Assembly (NCBI GenBank): GCA_002633025.1
Contig: NMRB01000379.1
Coordinates: forward strand, 294,691-358,690
Reading direction: 5' to 3'
Source of the DNA: Notospermus geniculatus
Taxonomy: Eukaryota; Nemertea; Pilidiophora; Heteronemertea; Lineidae
DNA: 64,000 nucleotides
Shown one piece after another: positions 1 through 10,744 of this stretch. The position numbers were made by a program, and so were the translations under genes. The stretch's first letter is position 1. Every line of letters begins with the position of its first letter. The notes under the pieces are model-generated. The model did not search any database, was not told where the DNA came from, and worked only from the letters and a program-made list of their open reading frames with translations.

Positions 1-67
1 TTCGGTTGTTGGTCAACACTGTCTCTGTTATCTGCTGATTGTTTCACGAAAACAACATCTGATAGAC

Positions 68-1164
68 ATGTCGGATAGACACCAAGAGGATGAATTGCAA
101 ACCGAGCTATGTTGTCATCAGGCGACGGCAACTTTTCCATCTATCAGAAGAGATTGGACGAAAAGGAGTATCTTTTTTGAGGTAGTTCAAGCATTATCGA
201 ACATCGTCGACAGGTACCTTCTTGGAGTCATTGTCATTTTAGGCATCTTTGGTAACCTTCTTTCCATTGTTGTCTTTAGTCGAGTGAGCGGAAAGGATCG
301 CAGAACCACGACGTACCTCCTCCCCCTTGCTGTGGCAGACCTCGTCGCTTTACTGTACGGCTTGTGGTCCTGGATCCGCACAGGCATACATACACACGCG
401 AGTGGCTACTTTTATATGGAAGATGTATTTTCAATTGAGGCTACGGTGGCCTGTAAAACGATCCGCTACTTCAGAAGAACCTTGACATCTATATCTTCAT
501 ACATCATCGTAACATATACGTTAGAACGTTGCATCGGTGTCTGGTTCCCTTTATATGTCAGAGCTCTTGTCACAACAAAGAGGCGTCGGTTGATCCTAGT
601 GCTAATTTTTGTCTCCATGTTTGCTATGAATGTACCCATCCTTGTTTATTACGATGTTTATGATTGGTCACAATCAGGCGACCCTGCTTGCTACAAATGA
701 CCGCGCTCGAAACATTTTTGCTTAACCAAATTTTGACCGTAGTTCTTCCCTACAGTATTCCTTGGGTGATAATATTTGTCGCCAGTATCCTCATCATTTT
801 CCGTGTTTGGAGGTCACGCGGGAAAATCTCTTCATCAGGAAAGAACAGAGCTGAGGTACAGGATTTGCTTACCCTCCTTCTAGTTGCCTTTTTGTGCCTA
901 ATCACTACGTTACCGTATACCATCATCTGGGCTCTGTGTAGCAATGTCGAGTATCTTAATGTTAAATATTTCTTTTTAACCATGGAAAACGATTACAAAG
1001 CCTTTTTCGCACTTGGGGCGACTTCCACATCGATAGCACTTGCAAACCACAGTTTTAACTTTGTTATATATGTGTATACATTAAAAACATTTCAAAATGA
1101 ACTGAAGAGGATGCTTAAGTTCACCCGTGATGCGAACAGCAATTCTGGAGTAAAGCCTTTTTGA
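68..1164 (+). pseudogene. R1: tandem-array class A GPCR, frameshifted in extracellular loop 2
   Basis: Single-exon rhodopsin-type receptor, close relative of R2 (N-terminus with ELCCHQ, GN in TM1, LAVAD in TM2, LERC after TM3). The frame starting at 68 stops at 700 after 210 residues. The remaining TM5-TM7 part continues in another frame from about 693 to 1164. Aligned to R2, about 13 bases are missing right after the conserved loop-2 cysteine codon, so the reading frame breaks there. Outside this lesion the sequence stays open, so the break is recent, or is an allele or assembly error. The first 67 bases match the leader sequence in front of R2 and R3; the rest of its 5' flank lies outside the window. 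Confidence 0.85.
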
Positions 1165-1844
1165 ATATTCCAAACGAACTGCAGTGTTGCATTATTTGCA
1201 GAGCTGTGCCGGCCTGAAAAACTGTTGTGCACATGCAGTAAATACATGTACTTGCGATGTTGTCACTTGCGTGTAAGATGCTCAGGTTGGAGTTAGCCTT
1301 CCTGTGAGATGCTACAATCCAACACATTAAATATGCCCACTGTAAGTTCGACGTTGCCTAACTGAATGATAGTTTAATACCAAAGCTGTAGCGCAAGGTC
1401 AATATCTTTAGCCAAGACGATATATCCGAAACAGTCTTTCGTCCGATAGTCAGGAGACTTCGAACTTTTTTTCTCTTTGCAGGATGCTAAATGTATTAAT
1501 CTAAACCATCAGTCAATTATAATGATAGATCATGTGCACGAATATCGGTTTTAGACCTGGTGAAACGTTTATTTTCAGGTTTTCTATTGATAGTGACTTT
1601 CTGTTGTTTCCGAGCTATTAAAACCTACTTTCGTATGAAGGTATTTCAATAAAAGACACATGTCTAGCATCCTCCATTACAACATCTTCAGGCAGTGGAC
1701 AGTTCCTTCAACTTGATGGCAAGATTGATTGACACTAGCTCTTCGGCAGATTGAACACTTTTGTGTCATGATTCCATTTCGGTTGTTTGTCAACACTCTC
1801 TCGGTCATCTCTTCATTGTTTCACGAAAACAACATCTGATAGAC

Positions 1845-2945
1845 ATGTCTGGTGGACAGCAAGTGGAGGAATTGCAAACCGAGCTATGCTGTCATCAGGT
1901 GCCGGCGACATACCCATCTATCAGAACAGACTGGACGAAAAGGAGTATCTTCTTTGAAGTAGTTCAAGCATTATCGAACATCGTCAACAGGTACCTTCTG
2001 GGAGTCGTTGTCATTTTAGGCGTCTTTGGTAACCTTCTTTCCATTGTTGTCTTTAGTCGAGTGGGAGGGAAGGATCGCAGAACCACGGCGTATCTCCTCC
2101 CTCTTGCTGTGGCAGACCTTGTCGTTCTACTGTACGCCTTGTGGGCCTGGGTCCGCACTGGCATACATACACACGCGAATGGCTACTATTACATGGACGA
2201 TGTAACGGTGGCCTGTAAAACGATCCGCTACTTCAGAAGAACCTTGACGTGTGCATCGTCATACATCATCGTAGCCTATACGTTAGAACGTTGCATCGGT
2301 GTCTGGTTCCCTTTATACGTCAGAGCTCTTGTCACAACAAAGAGACGTCGGTTGATCCTTGTACTAATTTTTGTCTCCATGTTTGCTCTGAATGTACCCG
2401 TCCTTGTCTATTACGATGTGTATGATTGGTCACAATCAGGAGATCCTACTTGCTTCTTTCATCTCCCACATATGACCGCCCTTGAAAAATTTTTGCTTGT
2501 CCAAATTTTGACCGTTGTTCTTCCGTTCAGTATTCCTTGGGTGATGATATTTGTAGCCAGTATCCTCATCATTTTTCGCGTATGGAGGTCACGTGGTAAA
2601 ATTTCGTCCTCAGGAAAGAACAGAGCTGAGGTACAAGATTTGCTCAGCCTCCTTCTAGTTGCCTTTTTGTGCCTAATCACGACCTTACCGTATGCCATCA
2701 TCTGGGGTCTGTGTAATAATGTAGCGTATCTCAATGTTCAATATTCCTTTTTAACCTCGGAAAACGATTACAAAGCCTTTTTTGCTCTTGGGCAGACTGC
2801 CACGTCGATATCTCTCGCTAATCACAGCTTTAACTTTGTTATATATGTGTGTACATTAAAAACATTTCAAAATGAATTGAAAAGAATGTTGAAGTTGACC
2901 CGTGATGCGAACAGGAATTCTGTGACCGGAGTAAAGCATTCTTGA
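1845..2945 (+). CDS. R2: intact class A GPCR of the tandem array
   Basis: Intronless seven-transmembrane receptor of 366 residues. I chose the ATG at 1845, where all paralogues begin (MSG/MSD/MSS), rather than the in-frame ATG at 1761, which lies in sequence matching the non-coding leader of the other copies. Seen in the protein: GN pair in TM1, LAVAD in TM2, loop cysteines before TM3 (ACK) and in loop 2 (DPTCFF), LERC in place of DRY, and NHSFNFVIY in place of NPxxY. Oddity: six residues (FSIEA plus one) just before TM3 are missing in frame relative to nearly all paralogues, which shortens extracellular loop 1. The tail is DANRNSVTGVKHS, shared only with R1. Likely a G-protein-coupled peptide or chemosensory-type receptor at the plasma membrane; ligand unknown. 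Confidence 0.9.
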   Translation: MSGGQQVEELQTELCCHQVPATYPSIRTDWTKRSIFFEVVQALSNIVNRYLLGVVVILGVFGNLLSIVVFSRVGGKDRRTTAYLLPLAVADLVVLLYALWAWVRTGIHTHANGYYYMDDVTVACKTIRYFRRTLTCASSYIIVAYTLERCIGVWFPLYVRALVTTKRRRLILVLIFVSMFALNVPVLVYYDVYDWSQSGDPTCFFHLPHMTALEKFLLVQILTVVLPFSIPWVMIFVASILIIFRVWRSRGKISSSGKNRAEVQDLLSLLLVAFLCLITTLPYAIIWGLCNNVAYLNVQYSFLTSENDYKAFFALGQTATSISLANHSFNFVIYVCTLKTFQNELKRMLKLTRDANRNSVTGVKHS

Positions 2946-3355
2946 ATACATGTACGGACCAAAATTACTGCAGAGTTGCATTTTAGCACCTTTGTGCTGG
3001 CTTGAAAAACTGTTGTGCACACCCAGTGTATACATGCGATGTTGTAACTGCAGTATCGTGCAGGATGCTCAAGTTGGAGTCAGGCTCCCTGTAAGATGCT
3101 ACAATCCAACGCATGAGAAATGCCCTTTTAAGTTCGACGTTGCCTGACTGAATGACAGTTACCAAAGCACTAACGCAAGGTCAATATCTTTAGCCAACAC
3201 GGTACATGTATATCCGAAACAGTCTTTCGTCCGATAGTCAGGAGACTTCGAACTTTTTTTCTCTTTCAGGATGCTAAATGTATTAATCTAAACCATCAGT
3301 CAATTATAATGATAGATCATGTGCACGAATATCTGGTGAAAAGTTTATTTTCAGG

Positions 3356-3440
3356 TTTTCTATTGATAGTGACTTTCTGTTGTTTCCGAGCTATTAAAGC
3401 CTGCTTTCATTTCGTATGAAGGTGTTTCAATAAAAGACAC
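3356..3440 (+). promoter_or_regulatory. Conserved upstream module, R2/R3/R5 version
   Basis: A block reading TTTTCTATTGATAGTGACTT, then TGTTTCCGAGCTATTAAAGCC, then AAGGTGTTTCAATAAAAG. It lies about 270 bases before the ATG of R3 and at matching places before R2 (about 1577) and R5 (about 6424). The CTATTAAAG core resembles a TATA box. Promoter function is inferred from its retention in front of receptor starts. Confidence 0.5.
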
Positions 3441-3627
3441 ATGTCTAGCATCCTCCATTACAACATTTTCAGGCAGGGGACAGTTCCTTTAACTTGAGTG
3501 CAAGATTGATTGACACTAACTCTTCGGCAGATTGAACACTTCCGATTTTGTGCCATGATTTCATTTCGGTTGTTGGTCAACACTCTCTCGGTTGTCTGCT
3601 GATTGCTTCACGAAAATAACATCTGAA

Positions 3628-4704
3628 ATGTCTAGTAGACAGCAAGAGGATGAATTCAAAACCGAACTATGTTGTCATCAGGCGCCGGCGACGTCTCCAT
3701 CTGTCAGAACAGATTGGATGAACAGGAGTCTCTTTTTTGAGATAGTTCAACAACTATCAAACATCGTCAACAGGTACTGTCTGGGCGTCGTTGTCATTTT
3801 AGGTATCTTTGGTAACCTTCTTTCCGTTGTTGTCTTTAGTCGAGTGGGAGGGAAGGATCGCAGAACCACGACGTACCTCCTCCCCCTTGCTGTGGCAGAC
3901 CTTGTAGTTTTACTGTACGGCTTGTGGTCCTGGATCCGCACAGGCATACATAGACACACAAATGGCTACTTTTACATGGACGATGTGCTTTCAATCGAGG
4001 CTACGGTGGCTTGTAAAATGAGCCTCTTCGTCAGCAGAACCATGACGTGTGTATCTTCATACATCATCGTAGCCTATACGGTAGAACGTTGCATTGGCGT
4101 CTGGTTCCCTTTATACGTCAGACTTCTTGTCACAACAACAAGGCGTCGCTTCGTCCTTACACTAATTTTCGTCTCCATGATCGCTTTGAACGTACCAGTC
4201 CTTGTTTACTACGATGTGTTTATTTCGTCAAAATTAGTAGAGCCTAGCTGCTTTTACTACACCCCAGGGATGACAATGCTCGAATTATTTTTCCTTATCG
4301 AAATGATGGACGTACTTCTTCCTTACGGTATCCCTTCGGTTATGATATTTGTAGCCAGTATCCTCATCATTTTTCGCGTGTGGAGATCACTTGGTGAAAT
4401 CTCGTCATCAGGAAAGAACAGAGCTGAGGTACAAGGTTTACTAAGCCTCCTATTGGTTGCCTCTTTGTTCCTAATCACGACCTTACCGTATTCCGTCATC
4501 TGGGGTCTTTTTGACAGCGTCGATTATCTCAATGTTCGATATTCCTTTTTAACGACGGAAAACGATTTCAAAGCCTTATTGGCACTTGGGCTGACTTCCA
4601 CGTCGATATCTCTCGCTAACCACAGCTTTAACTTTCTTATATATGTGTGTACATTAAAAACATTTCAAAATGAATTGAAAAGAATGCTTAAGTCGACCAT
4701 ATGA
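3628..4704 (+). CDS. R3: intact class A GPCR of the tandem array
   Basis: Single exon, 358 residues from the conserved ATG at 3628; an in-frame non-AUG extension to 3592 lies in leader sequence. It differs from R2 in the third helix region (MSLFVSRTMTC instead of TIRYFRRTLTC), in loop 2 (FISSKLVEPSC) and in TM5 (LLPYGIPSVMIF), and has a short tail ending KRMLKSTI. These features define a subtype shared with R5, R6, R7 and R15. Intracellular loop 3 has WRSLGEISSSGKNRAEVQ, almost invariant in the array and probably a G-protein contact (inference). Its 5' flank is like that of R2 and R5, while its 3' flank is like that of R5, R6 and R7. Confidence 0.9.
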   Translation: MSSRQQEDEFKTELCCHQAPATSPSVRTDWMNRSLFFEIVQQLSNIVNRYCLGVVVILGIFGNLLSVVVFSRVGGKDRRTTTYLLPLAVADLVVLLYGLWSWIRTGIHRHTNGYFYMDDVLSIEATVACKMSLFVSRTMTCVSSYIIVAYTVERCIGVWFPLYVRLLVTTTRRRFVLTLIFVSMIALNVPVLVYYDVFISSKLVEPSCFYYTPGMTMLELFFLIEMMDVLLPYGIPSVMIFVASILIIFRVWRSLGEISSSGKNRAEVQGLLSLLLVASLFLITTLPYSVIWGLFDSVDYLNVRYSFLTTENDFKALLALGLTSTSISLANHSFNFLIYVCTLKTFQNELKRMLKSTI

Positions 4705-5380
4705 GGTAAAGAGGAATTCTATTTCCTTTTGCAGTATCGGCTGGTATTCATAAAAGAGGGCAAATGCCTTTACTTCAGGTTTTGTGGTACATTTACACTG
4801 GACCTCGTTGTGCAAATCTTTAGTAAAGCATTTGGTATCTTTTATGAATACCAGCCATTATTTGGAATGTCCCAACTTCACAATTCAGCGGTAAAAAGTA
4901 CATACATGTACTTATATGACGTCAGGTACACCAAGCAAGCAGAAAAGCTGGTAGCGTACCGTCCGAGTTGATTTCAGGCTCTCTGTTATGCTGCAGACTT
5001 TTTTCTTGTTTCAGCGAATTGTTTCTTTTTAGGTTTCTATTGATAATGATTCTCTATTGTTTCCAAGCTATTTAAGCCTATTTATTTCGTAACAAGGTAT
5101 TTTAGTTATCAGTTATAGGCAGGTGTGACGGCCTTCATCAAACATGCTTCAGGCAGAAAACAGATTCTTCAACATGGTTGACTGGCGCAGGGGAAGGTTG
5201 TTTGACAGCTCTTTCTATACTGTACATGTAACTAACCACTGCTACAACGTTCAAACTTCGGTTGTTCACCACACCGTCTAAGTTGTATGACACGACTTTT
5301 CATGTCACTTTTCATCCACATTCAAAATGATGTTGGCGATGCTAGAGCGGAACGATCATTAAGGTACAGAAACTACGGTA

Positions 5381-5958
5381 CAGGGTGAGTCAAAAAAAAT
5401 GTCACTCCAAATTTCTTGGCCTGTCACACCAAAACTATGAAAGGTACAAAAACATCAATGATACCATCGTTTTCCTATGGGCAATGACTAAGTCTAGTGC
5501 AAGAATCAGCCATGTGTGGCGAAGCATATGGTCGGCAGAGCCCATTTTCCACGAGGACCATAAATGCAAGTTACACAATGCTCTTTCCCTCATCTCCAAA
5601 AATTGCTCTCTGGACAGCTGTGAACTGTGGTCTTTCCATGTTCAGGATTGCTTCCAAAATCAAAATGTGCCTTGCATAGGCCTACAGGGGTAAACCACAG
5701 TTATGCAATGGAATATTAAGGGTAAAAGCCCACTGATTGGAAACTTCATTTCTTTGACATTGTGCAAATTGCATTTATGGTCCTCGTGGAACAATGGGCT
5801 CTGCCGACCATATGCTTCGCCACACATGGCTGATTCTTGCACAAGACTTTGTCATTGCCCGTAGGAAAACAATGGTATCATTGATGTTTTTGTACCTTTC
5901 ATAGTTTTGGTGTGACAGGCCAAGAAATTTGGAGTGACATTTTTTTTGACTCACCCTG
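5381..5958. mobile_element. Foldback MITE with about 200-bp terminal inverted repeats and TA target duplication
   Basis: The outermost bases are CAGGGTGAGTC on the left and GACTCACCCTG on the right. The inverted arms remain nearly identical for about 200 bp and surround a unique centre of about 170 bp. TA flanks both ends (5379-5380 and 5959-5960). The uninterrupted sequence (TACGGTACAACCAGA) is seen in front of R7, R8 and R16, so the empty site is known. TA duplication suggests mobilisation by a Tc1/mariner-type transposase; no transposase is encoded. The short open frames in both arms are mirror images of each other and are not genes. Confidence 0.88.
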
Positions 5959-5990
5959 TACAACCAGACAGGCACCAATATCTGAAGGAA

Positions 5991-6049
5991 ATGTCGGGAA
6001 AGCAGCTGCAAGACGTTGGAGATCGAGTCGAGATATGTTGTGGCCAGGT
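5991..6049 (+). pseudogene. R4: 5' fragment of a GPCR (first ~20 codons)
   Basis: Starts like R7 and R8 (MSGKQLQDVGDRVEICC) and has the same leader, then after about 59 bases jumps at a TAGCACC microhomology into sequence that matches the 3' flank of R2 (2984 onward). All transmembrane helices are missing. The junction is a direct trace of a deletion or unequal exchange that joined the 5' end of an R7/R8-type gene to the region downstream of an R2-type gene. A MITE sits about 30 bases upstream of the ATG. Confidence 0.85.
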
Positions 6050-6695
6050 ATAGCACCTTTGTGCTGGCTTGAAAAACTGTTGTGCACACCCAGTGTATAC
6101 ATGCGATGTTGTAACTGCAGTATCGTGCAGGATGCTCAAGTTTGAGTCAGGCTTCCTGTAAGATGCTACAATCCAACGCATGAGAAATGCCCTTTTAAGT
6201 TCGACGTTGCCTGACTGAATGACAGTTACCAAAGCACTAACGCAAGGTCAATATCTTTAGCCAACACGGTACATGTATATCCGAAACAGTCTTTCGTCCG
6301 ATAGTCAGGAGACTTCGAACTTTTTTTCTCTTTGCAGGATGCTAAATGTATTAATCTAAACCATCAGTCAATTATAATGATAGATCATGTGCACGAATAT
6401 CTGGTGAAAAGTTTATTTTCAGGTTTTCTATTGATAGTGACTTTCTGTTGTTTCCGAGCTATTAAAGCCTGCTTTCATTTCGTAGGAAGGTGTTTCAATA
6501 AAAGACACAAATCTAGCATCCTCCATTACAACATCTTCAGGCAGTGAACAGTTCCTTTAACTTGATGGCAAGATTGATTGACACTAGCTCTTCGGCAGAT
6601 TGAACACTTCCGATTTTGTGCCATGATTCCATTTCGGTTGTTGGTCAACACTCTCTCGGTTGTCTGCTGATTGCTTCACGAAAATAACATCTGAA

Positions 6696-7774
6696 ATGTC
6701 TGGTAGACAGCAAGAGGATGAATTCAAAACCGAACTATGTTGTCATCAGGCGCCGGCGATGTCTCCATCTGTCAGAACAGATTGGATGAAAAGAAGTCTC
6801 TTTTTTGAGGTAGTTCAACAACTATCAAACATCGTCAACAGGTACTGTCTGGGCGTCGTTGTCATTTTAGGTATCTTTGGTAACCTTCTTTCCGTTGTTG
6901 TCTTTAGTCGAGTGGGAGGGAAGGATCGCAGAACCACGACGTACCTCCTCCCCCTTGCTGTGGCAGACCTTGTAGTTTTACTGTATATGGCTTGTGGTCC
7001 TGGATCCGCACAGGCATACATAGACACACAAATGGCTACTTTTACATGGACGATGTGTTTTCAGTTGAGGCTACGGTGGCCTGTAAAACGAGCCTCTACG
7101 TCAGCAGAACCATGACTTGTGTATCTTCATACATCATCGTAGCCTATACGGTAGAACGTTGCTTTGGCGTCTGGTTCCCTTTATACGTCAGAGTTCTTGT
7201 CACAACAACAAGGCGTCGCTTCATCCTTACACTAATTTTCCTCTGCATGATCGCTTTGAACGTACCAGTCCTTGTTTACTACGATGTGTTTATTTCGTCA
7301 AAATTAGGAGAGCTTGGCTGCTTTTACTACACCCCAGGGATGACAATGCTCGAATTATTTTTCCTTATCGAAATTATGGACGTACTTCTTCCCTACGGTA
7401 TCCCTTCGGTTATGATATTTGTAGCCAGTATCCTCATCATTTTTCGCGTATGGAGATCACGTGGTGAAATTTCGTCATCAGGAAAGAATAGAGCTGAGGT
7501 ACAAGGTTTACTAAGCCTCCTATTGGTTGCATCTTTGTTCCTAATGACGACCTTACCATATTCCGTCATCTGGGGTGTTTTTGACAGCGTGGATTATCTC
7601 AATGTTCGATATTCCTTTTTAACGACGGAAAACGATTTCAAAGCCTTCTTGGCACTTGGGCTGACTTCCACGTCGATATCTCTCGCTAACCACAGCTTTA
7701 ACTTTCTTATATATGTGTGTACATTAAAAACATTTCAAAATGAATTGAAAAGGATGCTTAAGTTGACCATATGA
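6696..7774 (+). pseudogene. R5: R3-type GPCR, frameshifted in TM2
   Basis: Begins at the conserved ATG (MSGRQQEDEF) and matches R3 throughout, but reads CTGTATATGGC where R3 has CTGTACGGC. This is a net insertion of two bases at about 6983, just after LAVADLVVLLY. The first frame stops at 7115; the remainder, from WSWIRTGIH through TM7 to KRMLKLTI, is open in the other frame to 7774. With one lesion and high similarity to R3 it is either a young pseudogene, a segregating allele or a sequencing error. Confidence 0.85.
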
Positions 7775-7868
7775 GGTAAAGAGGAATTCTGTTTCCTTTT
7801 GCGATATCGGCTGGTATTCATAAAAGAGGGCAAATGCCTTTACTTCAAGTTTTGTTGTACATTTTCGA

Positions 7869-8171
7869 TCGTCATCAGGAAAGAACAGAGCTGAGGTACA
7901 AGGTTTACTAAGCCTCCTATTGGTTGCCTCTTTGTTCCTAATCACGACCTTACCGTATTCTGTTATCTGGGGTCTTTTTGACAGCGTGGATTATCTCAAT
8001 GTTCAATATTTCTTTTTAACCACGGAAAACGATTTCAAAGCCTTATTGGCACTTGGGCTGACTTCCACGTCGATATCTCTCGCTAATCACAGCTTTAACT
8101 TTCTTATATATGTGTGTACATTAAAAACATTTCAAAATGAATTGAAAAGAATGCTTAAGTCGACCATATGA
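7869..8171 (+). pseudogene. R6: 3' GPCR fragment (loop 3 to C-terminus)
   Basis: One hundred in-frame codons, from SSSGKNRAEVQ at the end of intracellular loop 3 through TM6, TM7 and the tail KRMLKSTI. The left side abuts sequence that is the 3' flank of R5 (ends TACATTTTCGA), so TM1-TM5 are absent. Starts at exactly the same codon as R15 at 24498. There is no ATG near its start and no promoter-like module, so it is unlikely to be translated. Confidence 0.85.
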
Positions 8172-8544
8172 GGTAAAGAGGAATTCTGTTTCCTTTTGCG
8201 GTATCGGCTGGTATTCATAAAAGAGGGCAATGCCTTTACTTCAGGTTTTGTGGTACATTTACATTGGACCTCGTTGTGCAAATCTTTAGTAAAGCATTTG
8301 GTATCTTTTGTGAATAACAGCCATTATTTGGAATGTCCCAACTTCACAATTCAGCGGTAAAAAGTACATACTTATATGACGTCAGGTACACCAAGCAAGC
8401 AGAAAAGCTGGTAGCGTACCGTCCGAGTTGACTTCAGGCTCTCTGTTGTGCTGCAGATCTAATGCATCAGATCAGAAGTTATAACCTGTAGGTCATACAC
8501 ATCACTATTCAGTTTTAAATTATCAGTGAATTGATTTTTTAAAG

Positions 8545-8620
8545 GTTTTCTATTGATAGTGATTTTCTATTGTTTCCAAGCTATTTAAGCCTACGTTTAT
8601 TTCGTAACAAGGTATTTCAG
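8545..8620 (+). promoter_or_regulatory. Conserved upstream module, R7/R8/R16 version
   Basis: Same module with CTATTTAAGCC as the TATA-like core and CAAGGTATTTCAG after it, about 360-375 bases before the ATG. Equivalents lie at about 5035 (before the R4 fragment), 10369 (R8) and 25610 (R16). Confidence 0.5.
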
Positions 8621-8907
8621 TTATAGGCAGGTGTGACGGCCTTCATGAAACATGCTTCAGGCAGGAAACAGATTCTTCAACATGGTTGACTGGCACAGGG
8701 GAAGATTGTTTGACAGCTCCTAACCACTGCTACAACGTTCAAACTTCGGTTGTTCACCACACCGTCTAAGTTTTATGTTCGTTGTTTCACGACTTTTCAT
8801 GTCACTTTTCATCCACATTCAAAATGATATCGGCGATGCTAGAGCGGAACGATCATTAAGATACAGAAACTACGGTACAACCAGAGAGGCACCAATATCC
8901 GAAGGAA

Positions 8908-9996
8908 ATGTCGGAAAAGCAGCTGCAAGACGTTGGAGATCGAGTCGAGATATGTTGTGCCCAAGTGCCGACAATGTCTTCACCTGTGACGACAGGTATA
9001 ACCGTTAGGAGTATCTTCTTCGAAGTAGTTGAAGCTTTATCAAACATCGTCAACAGGTACCTTCTGGGAGTCATTGTCATTTTAGGCATCTTTGGTAACC
9101 TTCTTTCCGTTGTTGTCTTTAGTCGAGTGGGAGGGAAGGATCGCAGAACCACGACGTACCTCCTCCCCCTTGCTGTGGCAGACCTTGTAGTTTTACTGTA
9201 CGGCTTGTGGTCCTGGATCCGCACAGGCATACATAGACACACAAATGGCTACTTTTACATGGACGATGTGCTTTCAATTGAGGCTACGGTGGCCTGTAAA
9301 ACGAGCCTCTACGTCAGCAGAACCATGACTTGTGTATCTTCATACATCATCGCAGCCTATACGGTAGAACGTTGCATTGGCGTCTGGTTCCCATTATACG
9401 TCAGAGTTCTTGTCACAACAACAAGGCGTCGCTTCATCCTTACACTAATTTTCGTCTCCATGATGTCTTTGAACGTACCAGTCCTTGTTTACTACGATGT
9501 GTTTAATTCGTCAAAATCAGGAGAGCCTGCCTGCTTTTACTTCACCCCAGGGATGACAATGCTCGAATTATTTTTCCTTATCGAAATTATGGACGTACTT
9601 CTTCCCTACGGTATCCCTTCGGTTATGATATTTGTAGCCAGTATCCTCATCATTTTTCGCGTATGGAGATCACGTGGTGAAATCTCGTCATCAGGAAAGA
9701 ACAGAGCTGAGGTACAAGGTTTACTAAGCCTCCTATTGGTTGCCTCTTTGTTCCTAATGACGACCTTACCGTATTCCGTCATCTGGGGTCTTTTTGACAG
9801 CGTGGCTTATCTCAATGTTCGATTTTCCTTTTTAACCACAGAAAAAGATCACAAAGCCTTCTTCGCACTTGGGCTGACTTCCACGTCGATATCTCTCGCT
9901 AACCACAGCTTTAACTTTCTTATATATGTGTGTACATTAAAAACATTTCAAAATGAATTGAAAAGGATGCTTAAGTTAGTTGACCATATGAGGTAA
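8908..9996 (+). CDS. R7: intact class A GPCR, mosaic of two subtypes
   Basis: Single exon of 362 residues. The N-terminus (MSEKQLQDVGDRVE, QVPTMSS) and the whole 5' leader resemble R8 and R16, while everything from loop 1 on (HRHTNGYFYMDDVLS, TSLYVSRTMTC, LLPYGIPSVMIF, GLFDSVAYLNV) resembles R3 and R5, as does the 3' flank. It carries the family marks (GN, LAVAD, paired loop cysteines, LERC, NHSFNFLIY). The tail LKLVDHMR differs from the STI/LTI endings of R3 and R5. It is probably functional, and its mosaic structure points to conversion or unequal exchange within the array. Confidence 0.9.
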   Translation: MSEKQLQDVGDRVEICCAQVPTMSSPVTTGITVRSIFFEVVEALSNIVNRYLLGVIVILGIFGNLLSVVVFSRVGGKDRRTTTYLLPLAVADLVVLLYGLWSWIRTGIHRHTNGYFYMDDVLSIEATVACKTSLYVSRTMTCVSSYIIAAYTVERCIGVWFPLYVRVLVTTTRRRFILTLIFVSMMSLNVPVLVYYDVFNSSKSGEPACFYFTPGMTMLELFFLIEIMDVLLPYGIPSVMIFVASILIIFRVWRSRGEISSSGKNRAEVQGLLSLLLVASLFLMTTLPYSVIWGLFDSVAYLNVRFSFLTTEKDHKAFFALGLTSTSISLANHSFNFLIYVCTLKTFQNELKRMLKLVDHMR

Positions 9997-10744
9997 AGAG
10001 GAATTCTGTTTCCTTTTGCGATATCGGCTGGTATTTCATAAATGAGGGCAAATGCCTTTACTTCAAGTTTTGTTGTACATTTTCGTTGGACCTCGCTGTG
10101 CAAATCTTTAGTATAGCATTTGGTAACTTTTATTAATCCAGCCATTATTTGGAATGTTCCAACCTCGCAATTCAGCGGTAAAAGGAACACACTCATATGA
10201 CGTCAAGTAGTACTCTAGACCAAGCAAAAAGAAAAGCTGGTAGCATACCGTCCGAGTTGACTTCGGGCTCTCTGTTGTGCTGTAGACCTTATGCATCAGA
10301 TCAGAAGTTATAACCTTGTAGGTCATATACATATTAAGTATTAAAATATCAGCGAATTGTTTTTTAAGGTTTTTATTGATAATGATTTTCTATTGTTCCC
10401 AAGCTATTTAAGCCTACGCTTATTTTGTAACAAGGTATTTCAGTTACAGACAGGTGTGACGGCCTTCATCAAACATGCTTCAGGCAGAAAACAGATTCTT
10501 CAACATGGTTGACTGGCGCAGGGGAAGGTTGTTTGACAGCTCTTTCTATACTGTAACTAACCACTGCTACAACGTTCAAACTTCGGTTGTTCACCACACC
10601 GTCTAAGTTGTATGTTCGTTGTTTCACGACTTTTCATGTCACTTTTCATCCACATTCAAAATGATATCGGCGATGCTAGAGCGGAACGATCATTAAGATA
10701 CAGAAACTACGGTACAACCAGACAGGCATCAATATCCGAAGGAA

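Noticed and set aside
1761-1844. Longer N-terminus for R2 starting at 1761
   Set aside because: The extension lies in sequence that is non-coding leader in the other copies; the conserved MSG start is preferred.
5385-6102. Short open frames beginning SQKKCHSKF on both strands
   Set aside because: They are the two inverted arms of the TA-flanked MITE read in opposite directions, not genes.
6696-7774. Programmed ribosomal frameshifting in R5 (and R1, R20, R21)
   Set aside because: Lesions are at different sites with no shared slippery sequence, and the close paralogues are intact without them.
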